NCBI GenBank assembly: GCA_030694465.1
Contig: JAUXYJ010000074.1
Coordinates: forward strand, 1 to 64,000
DNA from: Deltaproteobacteria bacterium
Lineage (GTDB): Bacteria; Myxococcota_A; Polyangia; Polyangiales; Ga0077539
Reading direction: 5' to 3'
DNA length: 64,000 bases
Shown here: piece after piece, positions 34,101-42,701 of the stretch
How positions within the stretch are numbered: the first letter of the stretch is position 1
Layout of the letters: each line of letters opens with the position of its first letter
Program-made: the position numbers and the translations under genes
The notes under the pieces: generated by a model
Databases searched by the model: none
What the model saw: only the letters and a program-made list of their open reading frames with translations
What the model was told of the DNA's origin: nothing

Positions 34101-35264
34101 AACGATGGGACCTCGTGGGGCACTGAGATGCGGCTCGATCGCGACGCGATGGGGCTCAGCGCCAGCATCAACCCAGTGCTCGGATTTGCGGGCACCCGCG
34201 TGAGCACCGTGTGGGGAGACATTCGCTCGACGACGCTCGGTGTGCGTGAGCTCTGGACCACCGTGTCTAACAACAGTGCGGGGAGTTTTGCAGGCGAATC
34301 ACGTGCCAACATGAGCACGGGCGATGTGCTCAATCTCCGCGTCGCGCTCTTGCCCTCGGGCCCTGTTGTGGCCGTGTGGGAAGAGCTCTTGCCCGATCGC
34401 TCTCGGCAGATTCGCTTCGCGCGCTCGGTCAATGGATCGGCGCCGTGGACGGATGGACGCATTGATCGCGGACCTGCGGGCAACCGCGCCCAAGAGCCCG
34501 TGATCGCGGTGGGCATGGGCAACGATGTGTTTGTCGCGTGGAGTGACACGCGCAACGGGCTCGGCGATGTGTATCTCTCGCGCTCGACCGACGCGGGGGT
34601 GACCTGGAGCCCCGAGGTGAGGGTGGACAGTGACACGGCAGGTGCGCGTGATTCGCGTGGTGTTTCGCTGGCTGCTGACACTGCGGGCAATGTGTACGTG
34701 GTGTGGCAAGACGCTCGCACAGGGCGCTCGTTTGATATCTATGGGCGCGCTTCGAACGATCGTGGGATCGGGTTTGTGAGCCCCGATCGCCGCGTGGACA
34801 CTGCGCCGGGAGACCTCGATTCGATCCGTCCCACGGTGCACGCGCTCACGGGTGGCCGCGCAGTCGCCGTGTGGACCGACGTGCGCGCAGGGCGGCCCAA
34901 CGCGTGGTCCAACGTGAGCAGCGACCGAGGGGCGACGTGGCGCGCGCGTGACGCGCAAGTGATGGGCGGAACTCCAGGGCGCTCGTCGTCGTTTGACCTT
35001 GTCTCAAGCGCCACGAGCGCGCTCGTGCTCGCGGCCTGGAGCGATGACCGCAACGGTCGCCGAGACATCTACGCGAACTTCTCGCTCGATGGCGGCGCGA
35101 CGTTTCAGCCAGAGGATGTGCGACTTGACTCGGGGGTCTTGGGCGCCGCGGACAGTGAAACCCCCAGCGTTTTTGTTGCTGGAAGCGTAGGCCATGTGAC
35201 GTGGGTCGACCGCCGCGCCGACAACGTCAACGGTGACATTTACTATCGCGCGCTGCGTCCCTAA
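31149..35264 (+). CDS. Giant MopE-type Cys-rich protein: two secreted proteins fused in frame
   Basis: The 1371-residue product begins with a signal sequence (WAAVIALAVTVWPVSARA). Its first half has a DUF4114-like domain (DYVHFLIYTSRSYRNAFYFGFED), three MopE motifs (EVCDGRDNDCNGLVDDG and two variants) and Cys-rich EGF-like repeats, and ends with a MYXO-CTERM-like tail: GCS, a hydrophobic helix (APMIFALAALWM) and SSRRRAQR. It then runs without a stop into a second lipoprotein-like signal (LGAVCVGVMSGC, about 33270-33314), three more MopE motifs and BNR/Asp-box-like repeats (SDIYLARSTNDGTSW). This may be a recent fusion or two genes with an unseen internal start such as the TTG at about 33271. 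Likely surface-located. Confidence 0.8.
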   Translation: MFVRVGKLLATAPRRAPNPVWSLALWAAVIALAVTVWPVSARAIVNQVDGSIVPQSVRLQSCLDKSQTLSGANPAPGEGAGVLDAVRDASTFPQTFIPAVTAGRRLVNVTVLGEGGGFRNRFGWYNVGDNPAVPASRREIYGCRDANVAAGCGCPCTAGPRLAVPAAGACQRWINANTVELDFDCLRTSSSWRGGPVAFYLLTPEPAREVRCTSTPECAFLGAGSYCSMGLGRCVIGGACAPATTTDSRVYSTDETINDDGDYVHFLIYTSRSYRNAFYFGFEDLFRGGDNDFEDMLVRATGLTPSCTPSPEVCDGRDNDCNGLVDDGVAAGGSCGAAVGVCTGGTLQCMMGRFQCVGGTTGSAEICDGLDNDCDGTVDEGDPGGGASCATVGGTEPLCRPGTLRCRAGRLVCEGGVRGTAEICDCLDNNCNGMVDEEAAGSLCPGGGRCIACGCRTPCAQGEFPCSPGLECRMGFCLPGECGGVVCRDNERCLANRCVNPCETLTCMPGTVCRSPSGIAQCVENNCYGLGCPAGQVCSQSACVPDPCTSVTCGENEFCRAGTCVRSCGTVLCRRGQSCNEGVCEPNACLGTQCLAGQTCVAGTCVADPCASVQCGVGRVCSEGACIDDPCARVRCPGATERCLRGNCVRDDLPTLGEPDQVVGSGGGCSASPQGGRVVSWAPMIFALAALWMSSRRRAQRAAKTQGLLSLGAVCVGVMSGCEARPFCLNCTDVTVPNVDVVVQDMAVRETSCSMSTMESCNGVDDDCDGVIDNGFDLQTNPRHCGACDNACLLTRAISTCAMGACRVERCDIGFYDLDRDPRNGCEYACVPSGVTEVCDGRDNDCDGQVDEGVNRMTDVSNCGMCGNECLFDRAGRNCVAGRCVMGACQDGFVDLDRDPSNGCEYACRASTELCDGRDNDCDGMVDEGCLRATPANDVRIDRTGAAATNSVRPTIAGDGTSTLAIAFMDQRNGQSDIYLARSTNDGTSWGTEMRLDRDAMGLSASINPVLGFAGTRVSTVWGDIRSTTLGVRELWTTVSNNSAGSFAGESRANMSTGDVLNLRVALLPSGPVVAVWEELLPDRSRQIRFARSVNGSAPWTDGRIDRGPAGNRAQEPVIAVGMGNDVFVAWSDTRNGLGDVYLSRSTDAGVTWSPEVRVDSDTAGARDSRGVSLAADTAGNVYVVWQDARTGRSFDIYGRASNDRGIGFVSPDRRVDTAPGDLDSIRPTVHALTGGRAVAVWTDVRAGRPNAWSNVSSDRGATWRARDAQVMGGTPGRSSSFDLVSSATSALVLAAWSDDRNGRRDIYANFSLDGGATFQPEDVRLDSGVLGAADSETPSVFVAGSVGHVTWVDRRADNVNGDIYYRALRP

Positions 35265-35499
35265 GCGCCAAAGCTGCGCATTGGGGGGACATCTCGCCTC
35301 GCACCTGGGACGCGGACGCGCGTTTGATTTTCCGGGATTTCAGCGCAACATCGCGCGCGTCACGCGGGTGTATCGCAGCACTCAAACCGGGGCGGGTCGC
35401 GCGACGGTTCGCGTGTGGGGCGTACAATAGCGCGGACCTCGTGACATTGCCTGTCCACTACGTCCGTTCACCGATGCAAGATTAGGCTAGAGTGCCTTT

Positions 35500-36123
35500 A
35501 TGATTGGTCGGCTGCATGGCCTTGTGGTGGCAGAGAGCGCGGATGGTTCGGCGGTCGTAGACGTCGGGGGCGTGGGCTACGAAGTGTGGGTGCCGTTGGG
35601 TTCGCTGGGCCGCGCACCACGCGAGAGCGATGGGCGCGTCACGCTGTTGATTCACACGAGCGTGCGTGAGGACGCGATCACGCTCTATGGGTTCGCCGAT
35701 GCGTTTGAGAGGGACGTGTATCGCTACCTCACGAGCGTCACCGGAGTGGGGCCACGCATCGCGATTGGGATCTTGGGTGCGCTCGCTCCGGTCGAGCTGG
35801 CGAGCGCGATCACGCGCGGGGACATCAAGCGCCTGCAGACCGCGCCAGGCGTAGGAAAAAAGCTCGCCGAACGCCTAGTGCTTGAGCTCAAAGACAAGCT
35901 CGGCAGCGCCGTCCCTTCGGGCACCTCGGCGGTGAGCCTTGGCGCACACGCAGGGGCCCCTGCGTTGGGCAGAGCGGGGCCCACGGGGCTTTTGGTGGAT
36001 GCGCTCACGAAGATGGGCTTTAAGCCAATGGAGGCCGAGCGTGCTGCGCTTGAGCTCCGCGACCGAGCGACGGAGCCGCTGGATGTGCTCATGCGGGACG
36101 CGCTGCGATTGCTGACGAGCTAA
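35500..36123 (+). CDS. ruvA: Holliday junction branch migration protein RuvA
   Basis: The 207-residue protein starts MIGRLHGLVV and has an N-terminal OB fold, two helix-hairpin-helix motifs (LTSVTGVGPRIAIGILGAL and LQTAPGVGKKLAERLVLEL) and a C-terminal RuvB-binding helical domain (LVDALTKMGFKPMEAERAAL). The tetramer binds four-way junctions and loads RuvB. The gene is followed by ruvB after 55 bases, so a ruvAB operon is likely. ruvC is not in the window. Confidence 0.98.
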   Translation: MIGRLHGLVVAESADGSAVVDVGGVGYEVWVPLGSLGRAPRESDGRVTLLIHTSVREDAITLYGFADAFERDVYRYLTSVTGVGPRIAIGILGALAPVELASAITRGDIKRLQTAPGVGKKLAERLVLELKDKLGSAVPSGTSAVSLGAHAGAPALGRAGPTGLLVDALTKMGFKPMEAERAALELRDRATEPLDVLMRDALRLLTS

Positions 36124-36178
36124 CGCGCTGACGAGCCGTGGCACCGAGCGCAACAAGACGAAAATAGAGAGTGAACCC

Positions 36179-37234
36179 ATGGCGGACGAGAGCACACGAG
36201 AAGGCATGATCAGCGGCACGAAGCGCGAAGACGACGTGGGCTACGATCTCACGCTGCGGCCCAAAACGCTGAGAGAGTACATCGGTCAGCGCGCGCACAA
36301 AGAGAACCTTGAGGTCTTTGTGCAGGCCGCGATCGCGCGCGGAGAGCCCCTTGAGCACGTGCTCATCCATGGGCCTCCGGGGCTGGGCAAGACCACGCTC
36401 GCGCAGATTTTGGCCAACGAGCTTGGGGTGCAAATGCACGCAACGAGCGGCCCGGCGATTGAGCACAAGGGCGCGCTCGCGGGGATGCTCACGCGCCTGA
36501 GTGAGCGCGATGTGCTCTTCATCGATGAGATCCATCGCTTGCAGCCCGCGGTCGAAGAGAATCTCTATCCTGCGATCGAAGATTTTAGGATTGATATTGT
36601 GACCGGCGATGGCCCTCACGCGCAGGCGATTCAGCTCCCCCTGCAGCCCTTCACGTTGGTCGCCGCGACGACCCGCACGGCGCTCGTGACGGGCCCGCTG
36701 CGATCACGTTTTGGCATGGAAATCCGCTTGGATTTCTACCCCCCCGAGGACCTCGCGCTGATCGTCCATCGCTCGGCGCGCATGCTCAAGATCGCGATCA
36801 CTGACGACGCCGCGATGGAGATCGCGACGCGAGCGCGAGGCACACCGCGGATTGCCAACCGATTGCTTCGCCGCGCGAGAGATTTTGCACAAGTCGCAAA
36901 GCAATCCCAGGTCGAGTGCGAGATCGCACGCTTGGCGCTCGATCGCCTGGGGGTCGATCGGCTGGGTCTCGACGAGATGGACCGTCGCTTGTTGCGGGTG
37001 CTCATCGAGAACTTTAACGGGGGCCCCGCGGGGCTCGAGACCCTCGCGGCGGCCCTCGCCGAGCCCAAAGACACGATCGAGGATGTGTACGAGCCGTTCT
37101 TGTTGCGACAGGGGCTCTTGCTGCGCACGCCACGTGGGCGGCATGCCTCGCTGCGAGCGTACAACCACCTGGGGGTATCGCCTCCCGCGGCGCCCCCAGG
37201 GGGGCCCCAGGGGACGCTCTTCGGCAGCGGCTGA
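36179..37234 (+). CDS. ruvB: Holliday junction ATP-dependent helicase RuvB
   Basis: The 351-residue AAA+ motor has Walker A GPPGLGKTTLA, Walker B LFIDEIHRL, sensor 1 AATTRT and the arginine-finger region TGPLRSRFGMEIRLDFY, then a winged-helix DNA-binding domain (PRIANRLLRRARDFA and PRGRHA near the end). It drives branch migration with RuvA during recombinational repair. N-terminal residues to about 20 are polar and typical. The C-terminus has a Pro/Gly-rich tail (SPPAAPPGGPQGTLFGSG). Confidence 0.98.
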   Translation: MADESTREGMISGTKREDDVGYDLTLRPKTLREYIGQRAHKENLEVFVQAAIARGEPLEHVLIHGPPGLGKTTLAQILANELGVQMHATSGPAIEHKGALAGMLTRLSERDVLFIDEIHRLQPAVEENLYPAIEDFRIDIVTGDGPHAQAIQLPLQPFTLVAATTRTALVTGPLRSRFGMEIRLDFYPPEDLALIVHRSARMLKIAITDDAAMEIATRARGTPRIANRLLRRARDFAQVAKQSQVECEIARLALDRLGVDRLGLDEMDRRLLRVLIENFNGGPAGLETLAAALAEPKDTIEDVYEPFLLRQGLLLRTPRGRHASLRAYNHLGVSPPAAPPGGPQGTLFGSG

Positions 37235-37318
37235 ACAATGAGCTTGGCGCTGCGTAGGTCGCCTTGGTGGGCACGCTGTGCGCTCTCGCACGCGTCACCA
37301 GAGGCTACGCGCGGACGA

Positions 37319-37591
37319 TCAGGACAGGGCCTTGTCGAGGGACTCGTTGATCTTGCCCTCGATGGTGCCCTTCATCGCGCGCATCATGAACGACAGCTCA
37401 AGCTCGATGCGGACGTTGGTCTCAGTGACCTTGAAGGTGCCCGTGACGGGCGCCGTGATGTTGAAGACGTCGTCGGCCCAGGTGCCCTTGATGCCCATTT
37501 TTTCTTGGAGCTTCACGAGCATTTGGTCTGCGCGCTTTTTGGCTTCTTCTTTGCCGAGGGCGTGCGTGCGGCTGATGTCGATTGCGGCCAT
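37319..37591 (-). CDS. Polyhydroxyalkanoic acid system family protein
   Basis: The 90-residue protein matches small proteins of the PHA_gran_rgn family: start MAAIDISRTHALGKEEAKKR, a Trp in GTWADD, a beta-rich middle (ITAPVTGTFKVTETNVRIEL) and a C-terminal helix. Family members are linked to polyhydroxyalkanoate granules or, more broadly, to unknown envelope roles; no PHA synthase gene is in the window, so the link is weak. AAGGAGA lies 8 bases before the ATG at 37591. Confidence 0.75.
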   Translation of the reverse strand: MAAIDISRTHALGKEEAKKRADQMLVKLQEKMGIKGTWADDVFNITAPVTGTFKVTETNVRIELELSFMMRAMKGTIEGKINESLDKALS

Positions 37592-37740
37592 GATGTGTGT
37601 TCTCCTTGCAAAATATCAGTAGAAACTCGGTGCTCTCTGCGCGAAACGGCCAGCGCCGGACCGCGTGAGAGTTTAACGAAAGTGGCAGGCTACACCGCTC
37701 CCCCCGGGACGCAAGCAAGACCGGAACCCCCCGCGCGCGA

Positions 37741-39906
37741 TCAGCCTGGGCCGCAGGTGACGGTGACCGTGGTGCTGTTGTTGGTCTCGTTGCACTCAGC
37801 GTTGGCGCCGTCGTCGTCCAAGCGTACGAAGTAATCGCGGGTCGAGCCTGGCGCAGGGATGCTCACGCACACACGCTGCGAGGCCATCGGGGTGACCATC
37901 CCTGTCGTGGTCGCCGCGCCGATGCGCATGCCGCCCATCGCAGGGTCGCGGTCGTACACCGTGACCAAGACAGGGCGCGCGCTTGAGCTGCCGTCGTTGC
38001 GTACGGTCACACAGACTTGGGCCATGCCGGCAGCGCAGTTTGAGGGCTCGGGGCGCGCGACGAGGTCTGGCGCGAGCAAGAATCTCTCGCGTGAGCGGTT
38101 GAGCCGAAACGTGTTGTGGGTGAGCCACGAGGCGGGCTCGCGGACCGGGACGCGGCCGTCGTCCAGGAGGTTGTCAATGTGGTAGCCGTGCTCGTTCCAG
38201 ATGCCTCGCGCGCCGGACCAGATCGACGAGCCACCGCTCCAGATCTCGAGCCCCGGGACGCGCTCGGTCGCCTGAAGCGCCGCGGGGATCTTGTCCCCTG
38301 CGAACGCCGCGCAAGTGTTCGCACCGAAGATAATGTCGGCCTGCCCGTTGTTGTCCACGTCTGCGATGACCGCTTGTTCTGTGCGGGTCTGTGACGGGTT
38401 CCAGTTTTGATAGAGCACGCGGCCGTTGCGTCCATCGAGGACAAAGAACTGCTCTTCGTCGTTGTAGACCACTTCGCTCGCGCCATCGCCGTTGAAGTCA
38501 AACACGGTGCTCGAGGTGACCTCGCTCGAGCTGTCCTCGGTGACCGTAGACCATCGCACGCCGCGCGAGACACAGCCGCCCGTCGCGTCCAGACATCCCG
38601 GGTCAATCACGCTGTAGCGCAGCGCCCCAGCGACGCCGATTTCTGCTTCGCCATCACCATCGAAGTCCGCGATGGTGGGCGCCCCGCCGATGCTCGTCAT
38701 GGGCACCGCGACGGTCCATCGCACTGCGCCCGTCCTGCGATCGAGGATCTCGACTTGCCCTGCGCGCACGCGAACGATCTCTGCGACGCCATCGTGCCCC
38801 GAGCGATTGGCCGCGTTGAGCACGTCGCCTACGGCCGCAAAGCCGTCGCCCATTGCGCTAAACCGCACGGTGCCGTTGGCCTCGTAGACCGTGCCGCCGG
38901 CGATCACTTCGAGCGAGTTGTCGTTGTCCAAATTGGACACCACGCTCAGCGGACCTTGCCCGTTTACGCCGGTGGTGCCGGTGCCACGCCAGAGCAATCC
39001 GCCGGTGCGACCGTGAAAGACCGCAGAGCCCGCGACGACCTCGGGGATGCCATCGGCATTGAGATCCGCGATGTTGATCGCTGGATTTGCACCGCCGATC
39101 GTGCCCGTACCAGACGAAATCCAATAGCGACGACCGTCGGCATAAAACGCGATGAGCCCAAACGTGGCTACGTCCGAACGAACAGCAACGATCTCAAGAC
39201 CATTGCTCGGGATGCCGTCGAGATCGCCCACCGCGACGTGCCCGTCCCAGCGCAAAATCGAGGTTCCGGTCGCGTCGTTGGGCATCGCCGTGCCCGTCTG
39301 TGACCAGAGCAAACGGTGTGGCGCGGCGCCCGAGATCACGCGCAAGACCGCGTTGCGGTAGCTGTTGGCACAGTCAAACGTCATGAAGGCGATCTCGGGC
39401 ACAGGGCTCTCGTCGGGGGCCTCGAGCATGATGTTCGCGACCGCCGGTGTTGAGCACACTTGGTCGACGCCCATAAAGGCCATTCCCGGTGTATTTGCAC
39501 GCCAATGAAGGCTCAGGCTCGGGCTCCGAAATGCCTCCGGTGAGGGCGTAATCGTGCACAACGCCGGTCCCCCATCGCCACCTCCAGCGCCATCGCTGCC
39601 GCCACTCGAGCCGTCGCCGCCACCTCCAGCGCCGTCGCTGCCGGTTGAGCCGCCGTCCATGCCCGAGGTCCCGCCGTCCTCGCCGGTCGAGCCTCCGTCG
39701 ATTCCGCCAGCATCTTCGCTGGTCGTTGCGCCGTCGCCGTTGCCGCCGCCGAGGTCGTTGACCACGTCGCCGTTGCCCGTCCCACCGTCCTCGCCAGGCT
39801 GAATGGGGTCTGAGCATCCGGCCAACGCCAGAAGACTCATCGCCAAGACGCCGCGGCGCGATGACAAGCTGAGGGGCCCTGCAAACAAAACCTTAGGTCG
39901 CGACAT
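37741..39906 (-). CDS. FG-GAP/VCBS repeat lipoprotein with CARDB-like domain
   Basis: The 721-residue protein has a lipoprotein signal (LALAGC), a Gly/Asp/Ser-rich linker of about 90 residues, then FG-GAP-type beta-propeller repeats marked by DLDG, DLNADGIPEVV, DFDGDGEAEIGV, DFNGDGASEVVYN and DVDNNGQADIIFG (calcium-binding Asp loops). The last 110 residues resemble a CARDB domain (VTVRNDGSSSARPVLVTVY, AECNETNNSTTVTV). It is probably an exported, surface-facing binding protein. I chose the ATG at 39906 with GGAG 9 bases upstream; the ATG at 39912 is close to the same site. Confidence 0.85.
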   Translation of the reverse strand: MSRPKVLFAGPLSLSSRRGVLAMSLLALAGCSDPIQPGEDGGTGNGDVVNDLGGGNGDGATTSEDAGGIDGGSTGEDGGTSGMDGGSTGSDGAGGGGDGSSGGSDGAGGGDGGPALCTITPSPEAFRSPSLSLHWRANTPGMAFMGVDQVCSTPAVANIMLEAPDESPVPEIAFMTFDCANSYRNAVLRVISGAAPHRLLWSQTGTAMPNDATGTSILRWDGHVAVGDLDGIPSNGLEIVAVRSDVATFGLIAFYADGRRYWISSGTGTIGGANPAINIADLNADGIPEVVAGSAVFHGRTGGLLWRGTGTTGVNGQGPLSVVSNLDNDNSLEVIAGGTVYEANGTVRFSAMGDGFAAVGDVLNAANRSGHDGVAEIVRVRAGQVEILDRRTGAVRWTVAVPMTSIGGAPTIADFDGDGEAEIGVAGALRYSVIDPGCLDATGGCVSRGVRWSTVTEDSSSEVTSSTVFDFNGDGASEVVYNDEEQFFVLDGRNGRVLYQNWNPSQTRTEQAVIADVDNNGQADIIFGANTCAAFAGDKIPAALQATERVPGLEIWSGGSSIWSGARGIWNEHGYHIDNLLDDGRVPVREPASWLTHNTFRLNRSRERFLLAPDLVARPEPSNCAAGMAQVCVTVRNDGSSSARPVLVTVYDRDPAMGGMRIGAATTTGMVTPMASQRVCVSIPAPGSTRDYFVRLDDDGANAECNETNNSTTVTVTCGPG

Positions 39907-40074
39907 AAGCATCGGCTCCTGTGGGAGTGAAACCACTGTTGCCCGGGCACGCACACGCGCGTTTTACGGGGCAAGACTCTTGCGGAGTCTGCACGATGGA
40001 GGTGTGTTTCGCCTAGCAAAGTCGCACGGGAATCTGTCCAGCAGTATCGCTATCTTGGAGTGTGACCTAGCACC

Positions 40075-40974
40075 CTACCGACGCCGGATACCCACCCAGT
40101 AGAGCTCGCGAAGTCCGACCCCGGTGTCGCTCTCAATGCGTTGTCCGTCGGCGGTCACTCGGCCTGTGCCGAGCACTTTGGCAAAGCCCGCGTCGAACCG
40201 ATCGGACTCGAGCTCGTGGCCCATGGTGATAAACTCTACTCGCGTATTTGCAGGAAGTTCTGCGCGGTTTCGGATGGACAACCGCATCGGAGTTGAGCTC
40301 GTGAGCGCCGCGGGGCCGAGCGCATAGAGCGCATCCAGTGGGGTGGTCTGCGCAAACGCGGGGCCTTGGTAGCGAGCGACTCCCAGCGCGCGAAAGCTGA
40401 GCATGCGGCCCTCGTCGGCAAACGAGGGAGTGAGCCTTGTCCCAGCCGCGACCGTGAGCGAGACGTCTCCCGCGGTGAGCGTTGTGCCAGACGAGACGCC
40501 CGAGACGATGGGCGTGCCTGCGGTCGACAGCGAGGGCAACCGGATGGGCTCTTCGTAGCGTGCGATGCCGCGCTGCACGTTGGGGAGCGTCGCGTAGACG
40601 ATGGCGTAGGGCTGCGCGAGGACCTCGCCGTGGACAGCAAAGACCGCAGGATCCATGCGGCCATTGAGCGCGTGATCAAAGGTCCCAGTCGCGCTCACTT
40701 GCACATCGATGCAGCGCCCAGCGCCGCACAAGGTCAGCGTCGCGCCCGCGATGGGTTGCCCTGCGAGGTCCGTCACGCGACCGCTCACGCGCTGTACACA
40801 CAGCAAGCGAGGGCTCTCGTCGCCGAGGGTCTCGGTGCAGCCCGTGCCGCCGGTGTCCATCCGCGCGGGCACCGTCGGTTGCATTGTCATCGAGGTTGCA
40901 ACATCCGCGCAATGCGTGGCGGCGATCGCGACAAACGAGAGGAGCAGACGAATTCGCGCGTTGGAGAGAGTCAT
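40075..40974 (-). CDS. Lipoprotein with carboxypeptidase regulatory-like domain
   Basis: The 299-residue protein has an N-terminal hydrophobic signal (LLLSFVAIAATHC) with an unusual His before the candidate lipid Cys. A carboxypeptidase-regulatory-like beta-sandwich follows (VSGRVTDLAGQPIAGATLTLCG, VSATGTFDHAL), and the remainder is beta-rich with no known motif. The ATG at 40974 is used because the frame is open further upstream without a signal. It is divergent from the sigma-54 activator gene (111 bases between starts). Confidence 0.75.
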   Translation of the reverse strand: MTLSNARIRLLLSFVAIAATHCADVATSMTMQPTVPARMDTGGTGCTETLGDESPRLLCVQRVSGRVTDLAGQPIAGATLTLCGAGRCIDVQVSATGTFDHALNGRMDPAVFAVHGEVLAQPYAIVYATLPNVQRGIARYEEPIRLPSLSTAGTPIVSGVSSGTTLTAGDVSLTVAAGTRLTPSFADEGRMLSFRALGVARYQGPAFAQTTPLDALYALGPAALTSSTPMRLSIRNRAELPANTRVEFITMGHELESDRFDAGFAKVLGTGRVTADGQRIESDTGVGLRELYWVGIRRR

Positions 40975-41085
40975 GGTGAGTGCAAAGCTCCGGAGGGGTT
41001 CAGGTGTGAGCGCAAATTGCGAGTGCAAGTGTCGGGCCTGCGATCAATGCCCCCACAGAGTCGCACGCAGGGTAAGGTATCTCGC

Positions 41086-42540
41086 GTGTCGAAACTGCGA
41101 TCGAGTGGCGGATCTGTCGACGAGGCAACGTGGGTTGGACAGACCGAGGTTGATCCCGCGCACGGGACCGCGCGTGTGCGGGTGCTCCAGGCGTTTGTGC
41201 CTGGGCAGACCGTGCGGATCGAGCTTCCGCCGGTGGTTGACACGACGATGACCCTGACGTTGGGCCGATCGCGCGAGAACGACGTGGTGCTGTTGGATCC
41301 AACGGTCTCGAGACAGCACGCGCTGCTTGTGTTGCGGGGCTCCGAGGTGTTTGTTCAGCGCGTGGCGGGCAGTCGTGGACCCATTCGCGTAGGCGAATCG
41401 CTGATGGATGGGGTTGAGCCCGTGCAGATCGCGCTCGGCGCTCCGTTTGCGCTTGGCGACATCGTGGTGATCGTTCGCGAAGAGCGAAGAGCGCCCATGC
41501 CTCGCACGGGGAGCACGCCTGAGAGCGGGATTCTTCATCGCTCGGCGTCCATGCGCGCGGTGCTCTCGTTGCTTGCGCGCGTGGCGGATTCGCCGATGCC
41601 CGCGCTCGTCTTGGGAGAGACTGGCACCGGAAAAGAGCTCATCGCGCGCGCGCTTCACGACGGCTCATCCCGCGCTCGGATGGCGTTTTTGGCAGTCAAT
41701 TGTGCGGCGCTTCCTGCGCACTTGCTCGAAGCCGAGCTGTTTGGGTTTGAGCGTGGCGCGTTCTCGGGGGCTGTCGCGAGCAAACCAGGGCTCTTCGAGG
41801 CCGCGCACAAAGGGACGCTCTTGCTTGACGAAGTGGGCGAGCTCTCGATGGATGTGCAGGCCAAATTGCTGCGCGTACTAGAGACCGGCGAGCTCTTGCG
41901 GCTCGGGTCAGTGAAGCCTCGCTCGGTGGACGTCCGCGTAGTGTCTGCGACGCACCGTGATCTCGCATCGATGGTAGAATCTGGGACATTTCGCAGGGAT
42001 TTGTACTATCGCATCCAGGGCGTCACCCTCACGCTCCCGCCGCTGCGCGAGCGCGTCGACGACATTGATGTCCTCGCTGTGCACTTTGCGCGCGCGGTCT
42101 TGCGCGGGGCCGAGCCCACGTTTGGTGTGGGAGTGCTCGAGGCGCTCAGGGCGTATCCGTGGCCCGGCAATGTGCGCGAACTTCGCACAGTGATCGAACG
42201 CTCGGTGTTGCTCTCTGGCAACGCGCACATTGAGGTAGGACATTTGCAGCTCAATCCGATTGTGCACCCACCGCAATTGGCCTCGAGACCTACGATGGCT
42301 CCCGCTGCGCCCTCACGGATGGCTCGTCCCGCGCCGGGCGAACGCAAGACTGAGCAGAGCCTCAAAGATGAGCTCCGCGCGCTCGAACATGCGCGCATCG
42401 CGGATGCCCTCGAAGAGTGCGGAGGCAACCAGTCGCAGGCCGCGATTCTCTTGGGAATGCCCAGGCGAACGCTCGTCGCTCGCCTCGCAGAGTTGGGCCT
42501 CACCAAGGGCAGCGTAGGCAAGACGCGCGACGAGGAGTGA
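41086..42540 (+). CDS. Sigma-54-dependent activator with FHA domain
   Basis: The 484-residue protein has an N-terminal FHA domain (about 60-130; LGRSRENDVVLLDPTVSRQHALLVL), an AAA+ sigma-54 interaction domain with Walker A GETGTGKE and Walker B LLLDEVGEL, and a Fis-type HTH at the C-terminus (GGNQSQAAILLGMPRRTLVARL). The sigma-54 contact loop reads GAFSGA instead of GAFTGA. FHA activators sense phosphothreonine, so a Ser/Thr kinase is the likely upstream partner; one lies 5 kb away. The start is a GTG at 41086, chosen because conserved sequence begins there, although the frame is open far upstream. Confidence 0.92.
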   Translation: MSKLRSSGGSVDEATWVGQTEVDPAHGTARVRVLQAFVPGQTVRIELPPVVDTTMTLTLGRSRENDVVLLDPTVSRQHALLVLRGSEVFVQRVAGSRGPIRVGESLMDGVEPVQIALGAPFALGDIVVIVREERRAPMPRTGSTPESGILHRSASMRAVLSLLARVADSPMPALVLGETGTGKELIARALHDGSSRARMAFLAVNCAALPAHLLEAELFGFERGAFSGAVASKPGLFEAAHKGTLLLDEVGELSMDVQAKLLRVLETGELLRLGSVKPRSVDVRVVSATHRDLASMVESGTFRRDLYYRIQGVTLTLPPLRERVDDIDVLAVHFARAVLRGAEPTFGVGVLEALRAYPWPGNVRELRTVIERSVLLSGNAHIEVGHLQLNPIVHPPQLASRPTMAPAAPSRMARPAPGERKTEQSLKDELRALEHARIADALEECGGNQSQAAILLGMPRRTLVARLAELGLTKGSVGKTRDEE

Positions 42541-42701
42541 GCGCTCTTTGTGCGCTGTGTGGGCTCTGAGAGAACGCTCTGTTGAGCAGAGTTTGCTCAG
42601 CGCATGTGCCCGTGTGTGTGCAGAAAATGCCCAGCAAAATCAGTAGGCGATCTCAGGGTTTCCTCGTAGTTTGTACTTGCACGCACAAAGAGAGGTCGGC
42701 G

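Noticed and set aside
35233-35430. Short frame between the MopE gene and ruvA
   Set aside because: It starts inside the MopE coding region and shows no recognisable domain or ribosome-binding site.
40366-41085. Upstream extension of the sigma-54 activator
   Set aside because: The frame is open but lies antisense to the lipoprotein gene and shows no conserved sequence before the GTG at 41086.
42573-42598. CTCTG/CAGAG hairpin followed by TTT as terminator of the sigma-54 activator
   Set aside because: The stem is only 5 bp and the T-run three bases, too weak to call.
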